Assembly (NCBI RefSeq): GCF_032854445.1
Contig: NC_088301.1
Coordinates: 25,466,402 to 25,530,401 of the forward strand
Reading direction: 5' to 3'
Origin: Liolophura sinensis
Lineage: Eukaryota > Mollusca > Polyplacophora > Chitonida > Chitonidae
DNA: 64,000 nucleotides
Shown here: one piece after another, positions 12,137 through 22,574 of the stretch
Layout of the letters: every line of letters starts with the position of its first letter
How positions within the stretch are numbered: position 1 is the first letter of the stretch
The notes under the pieces: model-generated
Seen by the model: the letters and a program-made list of their open reading frames with translations, nothing else
Told to the model about the DNA's origin: nothing
Database searches by the model: none
Made by a program: the position numbers and the translations under genes

Positions 12137-14973
12137 ATGTCTGACGGACAACAAGAAAGTATGCTTTCAAGATGCCGTAAGTTGCGTTTGGAAAACCCAA
12201 CATTATGGAGTCATCATTTTGGTGGCTGGACGCACACTGTGGGCTTGATTAAGCAGAATCTGTGCTGTGACGATGGGTTGTTATTTATTACATCTGCTGA
12301 AGACCTCGCTACAGAAGAAGCAAAGGTAAATGCATCTCTTTACTTGTTTTAATTTTTTTTTAATTTAGTCAACAAATAGATAGATATGCACGAGTGATTT
12401 TGATTATGACGTAATTATGTCATTAATTACCCGAAGAACAAAAGTCTCATTATGCATACGTATACAATATACTGATATTGTGGTGTGAGGGGACAATTCC
12501 AAATTAGGTATCATGATATTTACCCATGGATTTGTTGTATTGAACGCAATTTTTTTTTTCTTTGTGAAATGACACTCCGCCCAGCCACATTATACTGACA
12601 CCGGGTCAACCAATCGTGTTTCCTTTGCTCCAACCTCTTACTGCTGAGCGCCAAGCTAGACAGCAGCAAGTACCATTTTTAAAGTCCTTTATATTATCCT
12701 ACACGAGTTTGATTTTTTTTTTCTTTTGGTAACGACATATATGTCCTGTTACCAAAAATTCCATTACCGGTAAATGACGTATTAACAAAACAATTGTAGA
12801 ATGATATCATGATGTATAATCCTATTTGTTGCAGGTAATATCTGAGCCATGGGTGGGTATGGTGCATCAAGTTCCCAAAAATAACTACGAATGGTTCCCA
12901 GATCTTAAAAGAATGGTTGTCGACACTACATTCCGGCAGTCGTTGATGCAGTGTAAGGGGTTGTTTTGCTTGTCTTCCGTAGTTTCGGATTTTCTTCGGG
13001 AGCACCTACCAGATGTTCCAGTGACGAGGCTGCTATATCCCTACACCCCCACCAACTCGAGGTTTAACAAGGTGGATTTCTTTTCGAGAAAAAACACCAC
13101 CAGGGTGCTGTTCGTGGGGGAATATATGCGTAACTTTCAGTATTTCTTTGATCTTGACCTGCCACCTGGTTTTCAGAAGATTTTGTTACAGTCTCCTGAC
13201 GTAAACATGAAAACAAATGGCATTGTCACCAATGACAGCGTTACTATTCGCCAATACGTCGGCAATGACGAGTACGATGCTTTGCTATGTAATTCTGTTG
13301 TCTTTCTAAATTTGTTTGACGCGGCGGCCAATACCACTGTTCTTGAATGTATAATCAGAAATACCCCCATCGTTGTCAACAGACTTCCCGGGTTAGAAGA
13401 ATATTTGGGCAGGGATTATCCATTGTTTTACGACACTGCCATTGAGGCGCGTGAGCTGTTGACGTCAGATCAGGCTTTGCAAAAAGGAAGTGAGTATCTT
13501 GAAAACCTGCCTCTTAAAACTTCTCTTAATGACAACAGTTTTCTTCATGCATTGCAAAACAGTGCCACCTACCGCCTTTTACCGGTTCCAGCTTCTCAGA
13601 AGGCCATTTCTCAACGAATCCCTGAATACGACATAACTGTTATGATCTGTTCCTACAAGCGAGTATACAACATGGAGAATCTTCTTCAATGCTTTGTCAA
13701 CCAGACCATTGATAAGAATGTCGAGATCATCGTTTGGAACAACAACTACTCTGCTAGAGACGAACTGCAATTGATCTGCGACGGCTTCAAAGGAAAGTTA
13801 GACATAAAAGTGATTCATAGTACAGAAAAACTATTACTGCATCGTGAGGTTGGCTGTGACAAGTCTTATGCGCAGTGACGTCCTGGTCATTTGCGATGAT
13901 GACGTCGTACCGTCGCCTGTCTTTCTTGAAGGTTTGTTTATTTTTATGACACCCAGCTTAAGATGTTTTACAGCCTTACCAAAAAGCCTTTAAGGAAGTT
14001 TAAATAAATGTAGAAGATCTCCACTAAACTCAAAGGAATAAACAGAATAACAAATATTACTGTTCACTCATGGAACTTTACACTTCGATTTATTTTTTTA
14101 TTAAATCTCATCACCATGTACACATGCTACATCACTAACATGGGATCTATGATGTATTTAAATTCATCATACATGCCATTTCAGTGATATTTGCAGATCT
14201 GAATTTCTTAACCTCCACAGAGTACATGACCAAGTACATGAAGTATGGGCCAGACACCGTTCTTTGCTGTAGAGGACACAAATTTTGGCGGCACGAGTTG
14301 AACGAAGAACATCCAGAAACAACATGGATGATGTATGAAGACTTGAAGTTTTACGACGAATCTGTGGAGGATATAAAGGTAGTTTACTGAAGTAATATGA
14401 AAATAATAATTTATTTCATATCGGCTGTTAAAGAATAACACCGTTATTATATTGAAATAATAACATTTCATGCTAATCTTGAGGACACTTCTTAAAAGCA
14501 GTGGGAGATATCTCTTTGTGACTTTGTACAGATTTATTGTTACCCTTGTGATTAGTTTACAAATGATCTTAAGAATCTTAAAACCATGTATAGACGTATT
14601 TATCAATCACTTCTGGCTTATCATTAATATTATTCTTATTTTCAGATCCATTTTCTTCACGCTGATACATGCTTGTTCCCAAAGCATAATCTTAGCTAAA
14701 GCGTTGCAATATCCGCTTCCAAATTATGACGTGATATTAGTTGACGATTATTGGTTTCGTACGGTCTTCTCCCATCTCCTCAGAGTTCCAATATGGAAAA
14801 TCAACGGAGCAAACCTGTTCACATCAACACCTTGTGCAGAAGACGGCAACATCGCACTGTACAAGAATAGCCGGGTTCGCGAGGAAAGGGTTAATTTTTA
14901 CGTGTATCATATGAGACATGGTTGGCCAAACAGCGTAGAATGTATTGGCGAAGATGATGATCAACCGTTCTAA
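12137..14973 (+). CDS. Two-domain glycosyltransferase (GT-B-like plus GT-A-type), frame disturbed
   Basis: Four exons: 12137-12325, 12835-13931, 14185-14378 (or from 14197, same frame) and 14646-14973. With two single-base frame corrections they sum to 602 codons and all phases fit. Residues about 30-310 look like a GT-B transferase: RVLFVGEYMRNF, then TTVLECIIRNTPIVVNRLPG and LEEYLG. Residues about 328-590 are a GT2/GT64-like GT-A domain: ITVMICSYKR, EIIVWNN, VLVICDDDVVPS (DxD, about residue 417), VLCCRGHKFW, IHFLHADTCLFP, ILVDDYWFRTVFSHLL, VPIWKI. In exon 2 one extra A in the five-A run at 13826-13830 throws the frame off before the DDD motif. In exon 4 one extra base near 14681-14683 does the same. 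No signal peptide or membrane anchor is visible. The donor and acceptor sugars are unknown. Confidence 0.8.
12566..12665. repeat. Dispersed repeat, family B, fragment
   Basis: It shares the block with ccacattatactgacac, gggtcaaccaatcgtg and gagcgccaagc with the copy at 815-1095. It sits inside the first intron of the two-domain glycosyltransferase. Confidence 0.55.
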
Positions 14974-15023
14974 AAGTGAAATGTGTTTGGACGTTCATAA
15001 AATAATAGAGTTAGCAATGCCTC

Positions 15024-15029
15024 AATAAA
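15024..15029 (+). terminator. Polyadenylation signal of the two-domain glycosyltransferase gene
   Basis: AATAAA 51 bp after the stop codon at 14971-14973, a normal distance. It supports the last exon as the true 3' end. Confidence 0.65.
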
Positions 15030-16302
15030 ATTATATCCACAATGGAGAATCTTCCGTTAACAATTCAACCTGATTTGTGTTCTAACCTTAATTCCAATGT
15101 AACCGGATAATCGTTGATCGTCATACTTTGAGAGCAAATGTCTTACAAAGTTTGCTATCGATGCCTTAATTTAAGGCTGTACAATTTAAGACTCTCTGTC
15201 ATCTGTCATCCTTATAAATCTAGCTTATTTCTGCGTTTAATGTCTTACAGTATTTCAAGTTTTTATTGCATATATCTGTTTAGCTTGAAATAAGTAGGAC
15301 TAGTAAAGCTCATGGAGTCGTGACCTACTCGAAATGTGGAGATATCATCAAGTTTTAGATATTGCTCTTCAGAATCACTGGAGAAACTTGATAATGTTGT
15401 CGTATTTGCCTTGTACAATTTGCATACACACAATAAATCGTGAATCTCTTTAACTGATTTGTTCACTGGAATGTTTGAATTTGAACTTTTTGAGTGTTTT
15501 CTTCATGAAACGCGTGCTGAATATTGCAGTTTAATTGATTTACGCAAGTTTGTAGTTTGATACAATACTAAAGAATTTTACGCGTAGATGTGGTCTTTCG
15601 TGAAGGCTACTGCGCTAGAGGCTGGTGACTTATTGTCACCAATGTTCCACAAACAGTGGTCTCAGCAATTTAACGTTCAACTACTTCCTGCATGCCAGGC
15701 AATGACCTATACATGTAGTTTCTCTCTGAAAAGCAATTCTGAGCAAAAAATTCACAAGATGTGTACCACGGGCACACATTAATTATAACATGTGCACAGG
15801 CACATTAATTGTGTACATTGTTACAGATTTCATATGTAACAATATATCAAGCTGTTTAATGTAAAACTGACCACCATACTAGTTCTCGACGATAAGAAGA
15901 AAATTAATAAATAAAACAGAAGCTGATGCATTATTTCATGTCATGACCAAATGAATTTCACATGTTGGATTTGCTGATTTGGTTCAGAAAAGAATAATTA
16001 TTTTGAAAAAGAAATTATTTAAAACAAAATTAACAATAAATTAGCAATACTGTATTGTCTCTTTTTTATTTACTTTTTGTGTAGCATTTTTAGCAGTGTC
16101 TATTCTATTCATAGATACTTCATCAGAGTCACTAAAACGGGGAGTTCAACCATGAAACCCTTGCAGTTTACAAGAGTTCGTTTAATTTAGCGAAATACAT
16201 ATTTTTAGTATTAGTTTCCAATATTTAGGATTAGTTTCCTATATTTAGTATTGGTTTTCTTATACAGCATCTAACTTAGAGGATACATCTGCAATCGTAA
16301 GT
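15030..16302. other. Spacer without recognised gene
   Basis: AT-rich. Short frames at 15263-15466 (-) and 15588-15782 (+) show no family signature, and splice context is absent. Confidence 0.4.
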
Positions 16303-16457
16303 GGGAAGGTCTGTCAGCAACCTGGGGATGGTCGTGGGTTTCCCCCGGCTGTGTCCGGTTTCCACCCATCATAATGCTGCCCCCCCGTCATATAAGCGAA
16401 ATATTCTTGAGTACGGCGTAAAACACCGACCAAATAAATAAACAAATAAATAAATAC
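16303..16457 (+). mobile_element. SINE, 5'-truncated
   Basis: It keeps only the body (gtgggaaggtctgtcagcaa onward), the cttgagtacggcgtaaaaca end and the AAAT tail. The tRNA-like head is absent. Confidence 0.8.
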
Positions 16458-16686
16458 ATCTGCAATCAAAAAACGGGTAATCAGTCTTCTATCAATTGGA
16501 TAACATATCACATGAAACAAATCTCACTTTTTCGATTATATCTGCAGAATATATACCCCGTATATGATTTCGTGTCGTAATGACCCTCGCTAAATGAATG
16601 TGAAAATTTAACATGTCAAACAATTGACCCACGGACATACAGAACGACCGATTTGTATCTATATACATCTGCTATGTCACAGTCAA

Positions 16687-16950
16687 ATTTATTTATTTAT
16701 TTAATTGGTGTTTAACGCCGCATTCAAGAATGTTTTACTTATAAGACGACGCCCGGCATTATGATGGGAGAAAACCGGGCACAGTCCGGGAGAAACCCAC
16801 GACCATTCGCAGGTTGCTGGAAGACCTTTCCACGAATGGACGGAGAGAAAGCCTGCATGAGCAGCACTTGAACTCACAGCGACCGCATTGGTGAGAGGCT
16901 CCTAGGTCAATACGCTGCGTTATCACGCTAACCAACCGCTAGGAAAGTCT
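16687..16950 (-). mobile_element. SINE, reverse orientation, nearly full length
   Basis: It runs from TTTATTTATT through ttaacgccgcattcaagaat to the reverse tRNA-like head, which ends around gctaaccaaccgct. It is followed within 20 bp by a second reverse copy. Confidence 0.85.
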
Positions 16951-16963
16951 TCCAACATGAGAT

Positions 16964-17087
16964 TTATTTATTTATTTATTTATTTGATTGGTGTTTTACG
17001 CCGTGCTCAAGAATATTCCACTCATACGACAGCGGCCAGCATTATGGTGGGTGGAAACCGGGCAGCGCCCGGAGGAAACCCACGACC
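16964..17087 (-). mobile_element. SINE, 5'-truncated, with target duplication
   Basis: A short reverse copy ending in gaggaaacccacgac. Before it stands caacatgagat and directly after it ccaacatgagat, an exact 11-bp target-site duplication. That shows insertion by target-primed reverse transcription next to the older copy at 16687-16950. Confidence 0.85.
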
Positions 17088-17097
17088 CCCAACATGA

Positions 17098-18140
17098 GAT
17101 CTCAGAGGAAAAAATGACAGAGTTTAAGGCACTCTAATAACCTATAGGGTTCCTGGGTGCTGTAATCATTATAGAGAGTGTAATGATCTAAAGAAATAAC
17201 TTAGGGATAAATATAGATGAATATTTTATTATAATAAAATTAACAAGCAAGTTGCTCACGAGTTGCAAAAACGAAACACGAAAAGTTAAATTATCCTCGC
17301 AGTGTTTCTATCATCTTCCAAGCACCATATTTTAGTTCCTAATATAGTGAAAAAGAGGCAATGCATAATAAACTAGATATTGAAACTAATGTCACCATAA
17401 TTGGGGGAAATGTTCACTTAAATGATTGAATAATATGCATCCGCAAATATAGCTGATTTCCAAGGTGGTAAATGGACCTATGTAGTTATTAGAGCTTGAG
17501 GCGTTTAATATTAGAACTGAGACAGAATACACCGAAAGTGGTGACATGTTCAGTCCTTGTTACATCTAATCATCTGATACATCTCACCAGTATCATCTCG
17601 TCGTCTGTTGTCGCGATCTCGATGAACACTGGCAGGATTCGAGGTGACACTCTAACAAGTCATCAACAGCTAGATTCTCTCCCAAACGTAGAAAGCTACA
17701 GCTAGGGAATCCCCAAGGAACAGTCCATCAACATCCACTTCAGAACTGGGTTGGGATGATAGTAGATTGGGTAAACTCCGACCAATAAAAATCCTTCACA
17801 CCCTGAGGGATTCCCACATTGCGTCATTCCCTGTGGCAACACTTCCGCTGCACGTGATCAGGGTCTAAACAAGATGGCTGTCAACATTTCAGACAGAATA
17901 AAGCCTTCGGAGAGGTATTTCATGTCAAGTTCATATCCGCTTGAAATGTTTGTTACTCAAACACAAGCAGATAATATACACACCAGCCATAAAAGTTGCT
18001 GTGTTTTTGACAAGCAACATCAGTACAACAACAACCTGAATATAAATCGGACTAGATCTCCGTTGAAATGTCATACCGGCAACTTACTAGAAGATGGCTG
18101 TTACATTAGCTGCATGGGAACATAGCAACTCTAGGCAATA
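17098..18140. other. Spacer; one unrecognised small frame
   Basis: A plus-strand frame of 83 codons at 17874-18125 starts in a fair context (aagATGgc) and stops just before the convergent sulfotransferase gene. It shows no signal peptide, membrane segment or family motif, so it may be chance. Confidence 0.3.
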
Positions 18141-18887
18141 TCATAGAGAAAAAGTGATTAAATCACTGTCAGAAACTAAGTGCTTAGAGACTTCGGCAAA
18201 GTTAGTAATTTTTTTTTCAAGATTACTCGAATTTTGCTTCACGCTGTAATGTTGAATACCGTAATCTATCTCCCACAATTCCAAAAACCGGAACATTCTT
18301 TGCGTAACGTCGTTTTTCTGCCGGCATAACTCATCATATGTCACCACTGTACGGTCATCAGGTCTTACAAGATGTTTCACTTCCGCCATGGTAGATTTCC
18401 ACAACTGTCTCCATTTTATAGCATATTCTCGAAAACTGTCCCAGTCGAGTTCAATGGCTTCTGTGTTTGCCTCTTTGGTAGAATACCATCTATCGTTGGC
18501 GTATGCAATCATTAAAGACACGTATGTGTCCAATATATTCGGGCGATGCAGAATGATGACCTTAGGTTTGTCCAGTAACTGTACAATGTCGCTGAATTTT
18601 AGTTGGTTTTCTTCAAGATGTTCCACGAAAAGCTTCATTCCCACCACAGGTCTATCGACTTCCAAGACAGCTGATTTGACGTAATTCAAAATGTCCTCTT
18701 TGCTAGCGTTCGTCAGCCGCCTTTCATACAGTCGCTCTCTGTTGAGAGGTTCGTGCAGACATTTCACTTCAGGGTGATTATTCATAAGGTCCATGAGTAA
18801 AGTGGAGCCAGAGCGAGCCGAACTGAGGAGAATAAAATGCCGTCTTCCCTCTTCATTTGGGTCCCAACTGGTCGACTTAGCCTCCAT
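18141..18887 (-). CDS. Single-exon sulfotransferase
   Basis: It would move a sulfuryl group from PAPS to a sugar or other small acceptor. The 248 residues begin at an accATGG start. RRHFILLSSARSGSTLL (residues 15-31) is the 5'-phosphosulfate-binding loop, and VIILHRPNILDTYVS (110-124) is the 3'-phosphate-binding motif with Arg115 and Ser124. LHEPLNRERL (44-53) fits the substrate side. There is no signal peptide or transmembrane segment, unlike the Golgi type II carbohydrate sulfotransferases, so a soluble enzyme or a missing anchor-coding exon are both possible. The length is near the minimum for the fold. It is intronless, lies between the glycosyltransferase pair and the aminotransferase, and converges with the glycosyltransferase gene. 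The acceptor is unknown. Confidence 0.85.
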   Translation of the reverse strand: MEAKSTSWDPNEEGRRHFILLSSARSGSTLLMDLMNNHPEVKCLHEPLNRERLYERRLTNASKEDILNYVKSAVLEVDRPVVGMKLFVEHLEENQLKFSDIVQLLDKPKVIILHRPNILDTYVSLMIAYANDRWYSTKEANTEAIELDWDSFREYAIKWRQLWKSTMAEVKHLVRPDDRTVVTYDELCRQKNDVTQRMFRFLELWEIDYGIQHYSVKQNSSNLEKKITNFAEVSKHLVSDSDLITFSL

Positions 18888-19717
18888 GGTGCAGACAGTG
18901 AGAAGGACAGACAGTGCCCCGCAGTGTATACAATCAACTGTTATGCCGTTTTACAGGCGCGCAATAAAGAATAGCCTCAAATAGCTACATAAGTAGATTC
19001 AAAAATGTCACAACGACAATCGCTTGGCGCATGGTGTAAGCCGATATTCTGTGTACAAATGTGGGACACCTCAGTCTGAAACATATGTTGTTACCAAAAC
19101 CACAGACTTCACTCATAACCATTGGCTATGAAGTCTGCAAAGTCCAGATGTGAAGGTCATGGTGGAGCGTCCTGGTATTCAGATTAACAAGAAAACAATG
19201 TAAGGATGCGGATACTGTGGCCAGTCTTTAAGTTTTGCCTCCAATATGAAATACATTAAATTGCATGGTGTCTATAAGTAAAACCTGTGCTATCTGTATC
19301 TGTAAGAGTCTTAAATGCTATGTGTTTCTGTATAGAAAAGGTTAGATTGTCATTACTATCATTGCTTTATTGGGATTTCACATCACTTGTTTTCAGAAAA
19401 ATAATTTATGAATAAAAATGTAATGATAAAACTTCAAGCGCCTTACCAAAGTGATAAATCATTACCACAGCATAATACAAAAGGCCAAAATTATGTCACA
19501 TAATATGATAACATAGTGAATGTCTTGATATATTTAATACCACCTATATGCATTTTCTTCCAGTAATCACACTCATAATGTATATGCAGGCTGGTTCTCG
19601 CCTCATCACGTTCAAAACGCAGGTGCAACGTTTTGAGAGTGTACTTTCTATAAATTCTGCATGGTCAAGACACGTTTAATGGATGAGTTGAATGTCTTGT
19701 ACTATACAGAAAATTAG
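18888..19717. other. 5' flank of the sulfotransferase gene
   Basis: No gene seen. The minus-strand promoter should lie in the first few hundred bases, but I see no clear TATA box. Confidence 0.35.
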
Positions 19718-19962
19718 GGACCTCCCCGGCCGAGGTGGTTAGCATGCCTGCGCGGCGCAATGCCCCAGGAGGCTCTCCACAATGCGGTCGCTGTGAGTTC
19801 AAGTACAGCTCATGCCGGCTTCCTCTCCGGCCGTACGGGGGAATGTCTTCAAGCAACCTGCGTTTGGTTGCGGGTTCCGCCGGGTTCTTAACGGTTTCCT
19901 GCCACCATAATGCTGACCGCCGTCGTATGGGTGAAATATTCTTGAGTAAAATAAATAAGATT
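19718..19962 (+). mobile_element. SINE, full length with short tail
   Basis: The head with cccggccgaggtggttagc and tgtgagttcaagtaca, the body, and tgaaatattcttgagtaaaa, with most of the usual 3' end deleted before the AAAT tail. Confidence 0.85.
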
Positions 19963-20154
19963 AGAATACTGCACGTGTGTACTTAAGCACTACTCAGACA
20001 TGCAGTTATACCCTACACGACCATCCGTTTTCACTGTCCCTGTTAATTATGTTCGATTCTTTTTCCTATTTTAATCTAACGTTTAACTAAAGACAACTTG
20101 TATTCCACCAGTATAGTATGTATATATGTAGTCATGTGAGGAAAGTTCCTCAAT

Positions 20155-20282
20155 AACTTGTCAATGGCCGGTGGTTTAACTCAAGCAATCCGATTTCCTC
20201 CACCTATTAAACTGACTGACATTGTGTATGCGAAAGATTTAAAACGCATTAAACAATAAATCAAATAAAATCAAATAATACA
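20155..20282 (+). mobile_element. SINE-related fragment with a variant 3' body
   Basis: ggtttaactcaagcaatccg, cctccacctattaaactgac and a tail of aataaatcaaataaaatc. A similar end is found at about 30587-30675. This looks like a second subfamily sharing the same tail type. Confidence 0.5.
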
Positions 20283-21699
20283 GCAACCCAGAAATATTGG
20301 GTATGTAACACTGGGCTAATTAATCTCTATCGTATATTCGTAAATGTAGGAGTTATACCGGAACTTGCCCTTAATAATTATCCCTTCCTTAAGCGCACTT
20401 CGGGTTATCAAACACGTAAACTACAAAAGCAAATGATGTAAAGGTACTTGGAAAGCCGATACACCCGTATGTTAAAAGCGACCTGGTTGAAGTTTTATAC
20501 ACCCTATCAATAGGAGAGAGCCGAATCCTTGATATCATGTTACATGTTTATTGCATGAAAGTATGACGACAAGCTTTGTGGGTAATCAAGACAATTCCGG
20601 AAGTATCAAGTATCTCATAAAGATCTTAAAGACTTAGCGAAGTTTATCAGTATAGTTACGGACTGGAAGATATACACACAATTGTTTTTAGGTTAATTTA
20701 ATCTATTCGATTTATCACAGGCCTGCCACGAAGATAAAGACTTCAGAATGACAAACAGGTGTCCAAATAAAACTTCATCACTTTATTCAGTATGAGAGTT
20801 TTGAGATGAAAATATGTTCGATGGCTGTTTGCGTGGAATCGTATTTATCTGGGGATTTGTTGTGTAATTGACTGATTTAAGGTTATATGGGGATCCGACT
20901 CCATTTTTGTGTGTAAAGAATTTACCGATTTGCCATGTGTTCCCTTTAGTCTCCCCCCCCCCCCCGTTCCATTAACGAAATATTTTCCTGACCCTATACG
21001 CATGGTAGGTTGTTGATACTTGAACTAAACATCCAATGACCAACAGCGTGCGTTAATTACTGCCCAGCTGGAGAGGGAATTCCGTGCATGACAAGTCTTT
21101 CATTGGAAACGGGGTTTCAGACCGGATATGTACGCACTGCGCACTTCTCACATGCGTAAGAAGCAATCCAATCAATTTCCAGCCATATGTCAAAGAAATT
21201 CTATCCGAAGAAATAAGTAAACATTCCTGTACGATATTATTTTTTCTAGTCCGGGCGAAGATGAATTACGCAGCATATAAACAAAAGAATATACGCCACG
21301 TGTGTACGTCTTGTTTATGATACCGACGGTATGTATGAACCTGAAAATGTACTAACAAAAGATCTACGTTGAAAAATCCTTGTGGCCGCATTAGAGGCAA
21401 TCATCATTTTGTCTATCATCATCTGAAAATTTTAGTCCTGTATAACCGAGTTTTCTCTCGGTCTATTTAGCTACTTCTCGTAAATGAAAAAGTTGTTCTT
21501 ATCCAAACCCTGTAACATGATAACGGAATCTCTTCAAGATCTAATAGGCTGACCGATTGACCAATAATATATATCACTTGTTTCATTGGTTGCGGCTGGT
21601 ACCTTTGTGGTGGTTGAAGAGGTCACATACAAAATGTAACTGAATCTGGTATAACAATTTGACCAAACGGAAGTTGCTTAGCAATAAAAGCGCCCAGTT
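20283..21699. other. 5' flank of the aminotransferase gene
   Basis: It contains a C run at 20947-20964. A frame at 21084-21320 is unrecognised. No repeat family is recognised. Confidence 0.4.
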
Positions 21700-21825
21700 G
21701 AACTGTAACTGCCATATCAGTGATCAGCCAGATCGACATTTTGTCTAATTTGACGAAATACCTCTTGCCGTTTTTTCTCCTGCCGAGTCAAAGAGTCACT
21801 AAAACTTTCGTAAACTGAAACAGAG
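21700..21825 (+). other. Probable 5' non-coding exon of the aminotransferase gene
   Basis: actgaaacagag followed by a strong donor gtaagt at 21826. The coding exon downstream begins with an acceptor (cttttag, ending 22555) 19 bp before its first good Met, so a non-coding leader exon is expected. The left edge is a guess. CCAAT-like sites lie near 21561 and, inverted, 21582. Confidence 0.4.
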
Positions 21826-22252
21826 GTAAGTTAAATGGGTATGGGTGGCACAAATCAAGAATTTATTTTCTCTTCAAATACTTTCATGATTTTTTTCCTA
21901 ATTTTTTCGAAGTGATGTTTTTACCACTCATCCGTATACTTTTTTAAATTGATTCATTGTCTCCTTCAAAAAAATGTTATGTTTTTGTCGGCATTTTTGG
22001 TCTGAATGTCTGTTAGCAACTTCATGAAAAAGTTAATCATTTGATTGAAATTTTGTGGATGGGTCGGCCTTGGGCGTTGATGATTTGGGCTTGGATCCTA
22101 GTCTAGGAATTCAAATGGTTCACCACCAGATAGGACGCAAATTCATATTTAACTTTGTAATAGCACCAAGCAGAGTAGTGTTCCTTTGATACATTTCATG
22201 CGGCCTTCTACTTTATGTTGGGACAGACGCTTGCGCATTCGAAGTGCGTTCT

Positions 22253-22400
22253 AGATTTTTATTTGATTTTTGCTTAACGTCATACTCAGAAATGTTATTA
22301 CTAAAACGATGACGGTTAGCTCCTCAAGGTCATCGGGATGGTCGTAGTAAACCATAAACCTTTGGCAGGTTACTGACGAACTTTCCCAAGAGTGGCGTAC
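22253..22400 (-). mobile_element. Degenerate SINE-like fragment
   Basis: Its ttaacgtcatactcagaaat opening matches the SINE end in reverse, and its aacctttggcaggttactga part recurs at 32180 and 36490. It marks an old, diverged subfamily. It lies in the leader intron of the aminotransferase gene. Confidence 0.5.
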
Positions 22401-22574
22401 AGATTTGTACGTTTTAGTTAAAGGCATAAAATTGGAACATGGCTTGGTACGTTAAATCATAATTTACAAAAAAAATACATACGTTTGAACCTCTGCCTCT
22501 TTTTTATACACATATATGCTTATAACATCTTTTTCCATTTATTTTTTTCTTTTAGATCAAGTGCTAAATACAAG

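Noticed and set aside
12694-13005. Minus-strand frame of 103 codons
   Set aside because: Antisense to the glycosyltransferase exon 2.
17874-18125. 83-codon plus-strand gene
   Set aside because: Fair start context only. No family motif, and it runs tail to tail into the sulfotransferase gene. Left as unproven.
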